Below the pieces are notes generated by a model. That model was not told the DNA's origin, did no database searches, and saw nothing but the letters and a program-made list of their open reading frames with translations. Of a DNA stretch of 15,794 nt, positions 13,483-15,794 are shown piece by piece (positions within the stretch are counted from its first letter, which is position 1; each line of letters opens with the position of its first letter). This DNA is from Bacilli bacterium (lineage in GTDB: Bacteria > Bacillota_I > Bacilli_A > RF39 > UBA660). The position numbers and the translations under genes are program-made. The stretch is from NCBI GenBank assembly GCA_028703035.1, contig JAQVNR010000029.1, forward strand, positions 1 through 15,794, read 5' to 3'.

Positions 13483-13592
13483 GAAAAAAAACTTATTTAC
13501 CTAAGACAGCGGGGAGTAAAGCTTTAATAATCCCGCCGAGGAAAGTATTATGCTTTTACAAAAAGTTAACTTTCCAAGTGGAAAGTTTTTTT
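13483..13592 (+). promoter_or_regulatory. Ribosomal protein L10 leader with antiterminator/terminator switch
   Basis: The leader has the Bacillota L10-leader core AAGACAGCGGGGA (13503-13515) facing TCCCGCCGAGGAA (13531-13543), the binding site for the L10-L12 complex. GGAAAGT at 13540-13546 can pair with ACTTTCC at 13569-13575. The same ACTTTCC can instead pair with a second GGAAAGT at 13580-13586 to form the terminator. The two folds exclude each other: excess L10-L12 holding the 13540 region would free ACTTTCC for the terminator and switch off rplJ-rplL. Confidence 0.88.
13568..13592 (+). terminator. Attenuator terminator of the L10 leader
   Basis: AACTTTCC (13568-13575) and GGAAAGTT (13580-13587) form an 8-base stem with loop AAGT, followed by a run of T to 13592. 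It lies before the rplJ start, so it is conditional. Confidence 0.9.
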
Positions 13593-13614
13593 AAAAAATA
13601 TAAGGAGGAAAAAT

Positions 13615-14112
13615 ATGGCGAGTGAAAAAAATCTTAAATTAAAAAAAGATACAGTTAATAAGATTACTAATCAGATTAAAGAATCTGAGGCAGTAGTATT
13701 ATTTACTTATCAAGGCTTATCAGTTACTGATATGGCTAGTTTAAGAAGAAATTTACGAGAAGTTAATTCAGAAATCAAAGTTTATAAAAACACATTAGTA
13801 AAATTTGCACTTGATAGTTTAAAACTTGATTTAGATGAATACTTAACTGGTCCAAATGCAATTCTTTTTGGTAAAAATTTGCTTGATTCAATTAAAGTTT
13901 TAGATACTTTTGCAAAAGAACATAAAACGGTTGAAATTAAAGCTGGAGTTATCAAAGGTGATTTAGTATCACTTGAAATAATCAAAGAATATGCATCTAT
14001 TCCATCAATGGAAGGACTACTTACAATGCTTGCAGGTGGTATGATAGAACACGTAAAAAATCTATCAATAGGCTTAGATTTATATGCTAAGAAGTTAGAG
14101 GAAAGGAATTAA
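13615..14112 (+). CDS. rplJ: Ribosomal protein L10
   Basis: L10 anchors the L7/L12 dimers to the base of the ribosomal stalk. The 165-residue protein shows the usual N-terminal domain (VVLFTYQGLSVTDMASLRRN, LRE, then KVYKNTLVKFAL), TGPNAILFG, VIKGDLV, and the C-terminal helix that binds L7/L12 (IEHVKNLSIGLDLYAKKLEE). The ATG follows AAGGAGG. It is controlled by the leader attenuator and a consensus promoter, and is separated from rplL by five bases. Confidence 0.97.
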   Translation: MASEKNLKLKKDTVNKITNQIKESEAVVLFTYQGLSVTDMASLRRNLREVNSEIKVYKNTLVKFALDSLKLDLDEYLTGPNAILFGKNLLDSIKVLDTFAKEHKTVEIKAGVIKGDLVSLEIIKEYASIPSMEGLLTMLAGGMIEHVKNLSIGLDLYAKKLEERN

Positions 14113-14117
14113 AAAAA

Positions 14118-14483
14118 ATGGCAAAATTTACAAAAGATGAGTTCATAAATGGACTAAAAGAAATGACTATTCTTGAAGTTAAAGAATTAGTTGATGCAAT
14201 GAAAGAAGAATTTGGAGTTGATCCAAGTGCTGTTGCAGTAGCAGCAGCACCAGTAGCAGTTGAAGAAGAAACATCAAGTACTAAAACAGTAGTATTAAAA
14301 AATGCAGGAGCTGCTAAAATAGGCGTAATTAAAATTATTAGAGAAATTACTGGACTAGGCTTAGTAGAAGCAAAAGCAGTAGCTGATAATGGCGGAAACA
14401 TTAAAGAAAATCTTTCAGCTGAAGAAGCAAATGAAATTAAAGTAAAGCTTGAAGAAGCTGGCGCTACAGTAGAATTAGTATAA
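14118..14483 (+). CDS. rplL: Ribosomal protein L7/L12
   Basis: L7/L12 is the multi-copy stalk protein that recruits translation GTPases. The 121 residues have the N-terminal dimerisation domain (LKEMTILEVKELVDAMKEEF), an Ala/Val/Glu hinge (about residues 34-54), and the C-terminal domain with AAKIGVIKIIREITGLGLVE, AKAVAD and VKLEEAGATVEL. GAGGAAAGG in the last rplJ codons is the ribosome binding site. A terminator follows directly. Confidence 0.98.
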   Translation: MAKFTKDEFINGLKEMTILEVKELVDAMKEEFGVDPSAVAVAAAPVAVEEETSSTKTVVLKNAGAAKIGVIKIIREITGLGLVEAKAVADNGGNIKENLSAEEANEIKVKLEEAGATVELV

Positions 14484-14488
14484 ATTTT

Positions 14489-14508
14489 AAAACCCATTAG
14501 GGTTTTTT
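14489..14508 (+). terminator. Rho-independent terminator after rplL
   Basis: AAAACCC (14489-14495) pairs with GGG plus T (14500-14506) around loop ATTA, with T to 14508. Ends the rplJ-rplL transcript. Confidence 0.9.
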
Positions 14509-14510
14509 CA

Positions 14511-14539
14511 TTGCATAAATTTCTAAATTTATATATAAT
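14511..14539 (+). promoter_or_regulatory. SigA promoter for the small ORF and membrane protein
   Basis: TTGCAT (14511-14516), 17 bases, TATAAT (14534-14539), directly after the rplL terminator. The start point would fall at about 14545, at the GGGAGG ribosome binding site (14545-14550), so the leader is very short. Confidence 0.75.
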
Positions 14540-14555
14540 ACATAGGGAGGTAATT

Positions 14556-14627
14556 ATGAGATTAAATAATAATGCATTTTTTCCTTATTGTTTTTATAAT
14601 AATATTATAATTACACAAAAAATATGA
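14556..14627 (+). CDS. Small ORF (23 codons) coupled to the next gene
   Basis: ATG at 14556 stands five bases after GGGAGG, the best ribosome binding site in this area, and downstream of a good promoter. The peptide begins MRLNNNAFFPYCFYNN and ends IIITQKI; its TGA (14625-14627) overlaps the next ATG as ATGA. It has no family I know and is rich in Asn and aromatic or aliphatic residues. The following gene has no ribosome binding site of its own, so reading the small ORF probably delivers ribosomes to it. It could be a pure coupling leader or a real small peptide. Confidence 0.55.
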   Translation: MRLNNNAFFPYCFYNNIIITQKI

Positions 14628-14980
14628 AAAAGAATTTAATAATATCTACTTTTATTATGGTAATACTAGTAGGAAGTTTAACATTCATAGGAATTAATTT
14701 AACTAATAAATATGGTGAATACTATGATTTAGAAAAAGAATTCATGAGTGCAGCAAAAGATTATTATGCCCAGTATCAAAAAGAATTACCAAATCATAAT
14801 GCAATAATTACAGCATCAAAATTAATTGAAAAAAACTTTTTAGATGAATTAGCAGTTAAAGCTGAAGTATGCAGTGGATATGTAGTTGTTAAAAGAAATT
14901 ATATATCTCATGATTATAAGCCTTATATAAATTGTGAAAATTATCAAACAAAAAAATATAACCCACAAAATGAGGAGTAA
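14624..14980 (+). CDS. Small single-pass membrane protein, unknown function
   Basis: I do not recognise a family. The 118 residues start with two lysines and one hydrophobic segment (LIISTFIMVILVGSLTFIGI, residues 5-24), either a membrane anchor or an uncleaved signal. The rest is polar and should be outside: LEKEFMSAAKDYYAQYQKEL, a possible helix, then LIEKNFLDELAVKAEVCSGY and VVVKRNYISHDYKPYINCENY. Two cysteines (near residues 88 and 109) could form a disulfide. The layout, an N-terminal helix running into an alpha-beta body, resembles pseudopilin-like or minor surface proteins, but no prepilin peptidase site is clear. Its start overlaps the upstream small ORF, on which its translation probably depends. 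Confidence 0.7.
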   Translation: MKKNLIISTFIMVILVGSLTFIGINLTNKYGEYYDLEKEFMSAAKDYYAQYQKELPNHNAIITASKLIEKNFLDELAVKAEVCSGYVVVKRNYISHDYKPYINCENYQTKKYNPQNEE

Positions 14981-15050
14981 AAAAATTTTAAAAAAAACAG
15001 ATGACAACAAGCTACTATAGTGATAAAACAACTAATGAGTTCTATATGAA

Positions 15051-15126
15051 GAGCCGGAGGCGGAAAAATCGCACGTATGACTTTTCGTGAGAGGAGATAA
15101 AGGATTGTCGAGCTTGTATACTCGAC
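15051..15126 (+). mobile_element. Decayed 3' end of a group II intron (domain V-VI relic)
   Basis: GAGCCGGAGGCGG (15051-15063), GCACGTA (15071-15077) and GTGAGAGG (15087-15094) match, in order and with nearly the same spacing, domain V and the start of domain VI of bacterial group II introns (GAGCCGUAUG...CACGUACGGUUC...GUGAGAGG). The AGC triad side is kept, but its partner, normally ACGGUUC, reads ATGACTTTTC, so the catalytic helix cannot form. TACTCGAC (15119-15126) resembles the usual 3' end with the branch-point A. No reverse transcriptase gene is present upstream, so this is a dead remnant. Confidence 0.62.
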
Positions 15127-15129
15127 AAT
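15104..15129 (+). other. Perfect 9-base hairpin before the Nudix gene
   Basis: ATTGTCGAG (15104-15112) and CTCGACAAT (15121-15129) form a perfect stem with an 8-base loop, ending six bases before the Nudix ATG. It separates the purine-rich GAGGAGATAAAGG from the start codon, so folding would bring that ribosome binding site to within about ten bases of the ATG. No T-run follows, so it is not a terminator. Confidence 0.5.
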
Positions 15130-15134
15130 AATAT

Positions 15135-15620
15135 ATGGAAAAAAATAGAGATATAAATGTAGAAATAGCAGGAGTAAAATTAAATTGTAGAGCTGTTGGA
15201 ATTATAACTAGAGATAATAAAATTTTATTTCAAAAAAGAAAGCAAGATGAATTTTGGGCTTTACCCGGTGGTAAAATTCAAGTAAGAGAAAAAAGTTGCG
15301 ATACCATAAAAAGAGAGTTAGAAGAAGAACTAGGTGTAAAAATTAAGGTTGGTAGAATAACAAATATTTCAGAATATTTCTTCAACTTTGGTGAAGAAAA
15401 ATATCATCAATATATTTTGGCATATAATGTTGAAGTGATTGGGAATGAAGAAATATTGAATCAAGATCAATTTCGGGGAATTGAAGATGACGAAAATTTA
15501 ATTTTTAAATGGTTTGATATTGCAGAATTGGATAAAGCTCCAATTAAACCAGATTTCATAAAAAAACAATTAAAAAATTCATTAAATGAAACTAGTTTTA
15601 GTTTTTATGAAGATTTATAA
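15135..15620 (+). CDS. Nudix hydrolase
   Basis: A 161-residue Nudix enzyme; the family cleaves nucleoside diphosphates linked to another group, using Mg or Mn. The Nudix box is complete: Gly46, then Glu52, Arg60-Glu61, Glu64-Glu65 and Gly67 in GKIQVREKSCDTIKRELEEE followed by LGV, fitting GX5EX7REUXEEXGU. The preceding LFQKRKQDEFWALPGGK is also typical. The substrate cannot be told; nucleotide-pool cleaning or a sugar nucleotide are possibilities. No ribosome binding site lies directly before the ATG; the nearest is across the hairpin at 15104. The gene stands alone, after a group II intron relic. Confidence 0.92.
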   Translation: MEKNRDINVEIAGVKLNCRAVGIITRDNKILFQKRKQDEFWALPGGKIQVREKSCDTIKRELEEELGVKIKVGRITNISEYFFNFGEEKYHQYILAYNVEVIGNEEILNQDQFRGIEDDENLIFKWFDIAELDKAPIKPDFIKKQLKNSLNETSFSFYEDL

Positions 15621-15622
15621 AT

Positions 15623-15653
15623 GATTTAGTACTAGAGGAACCATGACTAAATC
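15623..15653 (+). other. Hairpin after the Nudix gene, weak terminator candidate
   Basis: GATTTAGT (15623-15630) and ACTAAATC (15646-15653) are complementary around a 15-base loop. Only a broken T-rich stretch follows (AATTTCTT), so termination would be inefficient. Confidence 0.35.
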
Positions 15654-15736
15654 AATTTCTTAATTGAAAATTTAGAAAAAACCGTTGTTTTTATGTAACA
15701 TTTTCAAAAAATGATTAACAAGGTTACAATTTATGG

Positions 15737-15765
15737 TTGACAGGCATATAATATGATGATAATAT
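15737..15765 (+). promoter_or_regulatory. Strong SigA promoter reading out of the window
   Basis: TTGACA (15737-15742), 17 bases, TAATAT (15760-15765) preceded by TGa (extended -10). It must serve a gene or RNA beginning beyond 15794; I see no coding start with a ribosome binding site before the edge. Confidence 0.8.
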
Positions 15766-15794
15766 TAAAATGCATTTATTTTTGAGTTCTATCC

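Noticed and set aside
14087..14497. 136-codon open frame on the minus strand opposite rplL
   Set aside because: It mirrors the well-supported L7/L12 gene, and its product is low-complexity Ser/Ala/Thr.

Overview
The window is very AT-rich and every convincing gene lies on the + strand. Gene content and order point to a low-GC Bacillota (Firmicutes) lineage: uvrA, yvlD-type gene, lgt, trxB-like; then rlmB, sigH-like, secE, nusG, rplK, rplA, rplJ, rplL. An uncultured Bacilli lineage near the Mollicutes is my guess. TGA acts as a stop (the yvlD-type gene ends on it) and the tryptophans in conserved motifs use TGG, so the code is the standard one. Most promoters I can see are SigA-type with a 17-base spacer, often with an extended TGn -10.

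Layout. (1) 1-760: the downstream end of a type I-C-like CRISPR array with eleven identical 32-base repeats, the last two complete spacers being identical; leader and cas genes would lie left of the window. (2) 800-3535: a UPF0158 gene cut by an in-frame TAA, a PduL-type phosphotransacylase, dusB, and a lysine-rich membrane protein with an outer OB-like domain. (3) 3590-6524: uvrA with its own promoter and a palindrome between the promoter hexamers. (4) 6745-8821: a tightly overlapping yvlD-lgt-thioredoxin-reductase-like operon. (5) 8840-10308: rlmB and a SigH-like sigma factor. (6) 10325-10592: a decayed glycoside hydrolase family 3 gene where rpmG often sits. (7) 10612-11450: secE-nusG with promoter and terminator. 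(8) 11500-11980: a TM2-domain gene with a frameshift in a T run near its 3' end. (9) 12008-14508: the L11-L1 and L10-L7/L12 transcription units, each with its own promoter and RNA regulatory leader. (10) 14511-14980: a 23-codon small ORF translationally coupled to a small membrane protein. (11) 15051-15794: a decayed 3' end of a group II intron, a Nudix hydrolase, and a strong promoter leading out of the window.

Most of the window is core translation, export and repair machinery, interrupted by small accessory genes and gene relics. I did not find a clear new multi-gene system. The points most worth a second look are the thioredoxin reductase-like protein without NADPH motifs, the coupled small ORF at 14556, the 54-residue tail on ribosomal protein L11, the three damaged genes (UPF0158, TM2, GH3), and the cleanly readable L10-leader attenuator.
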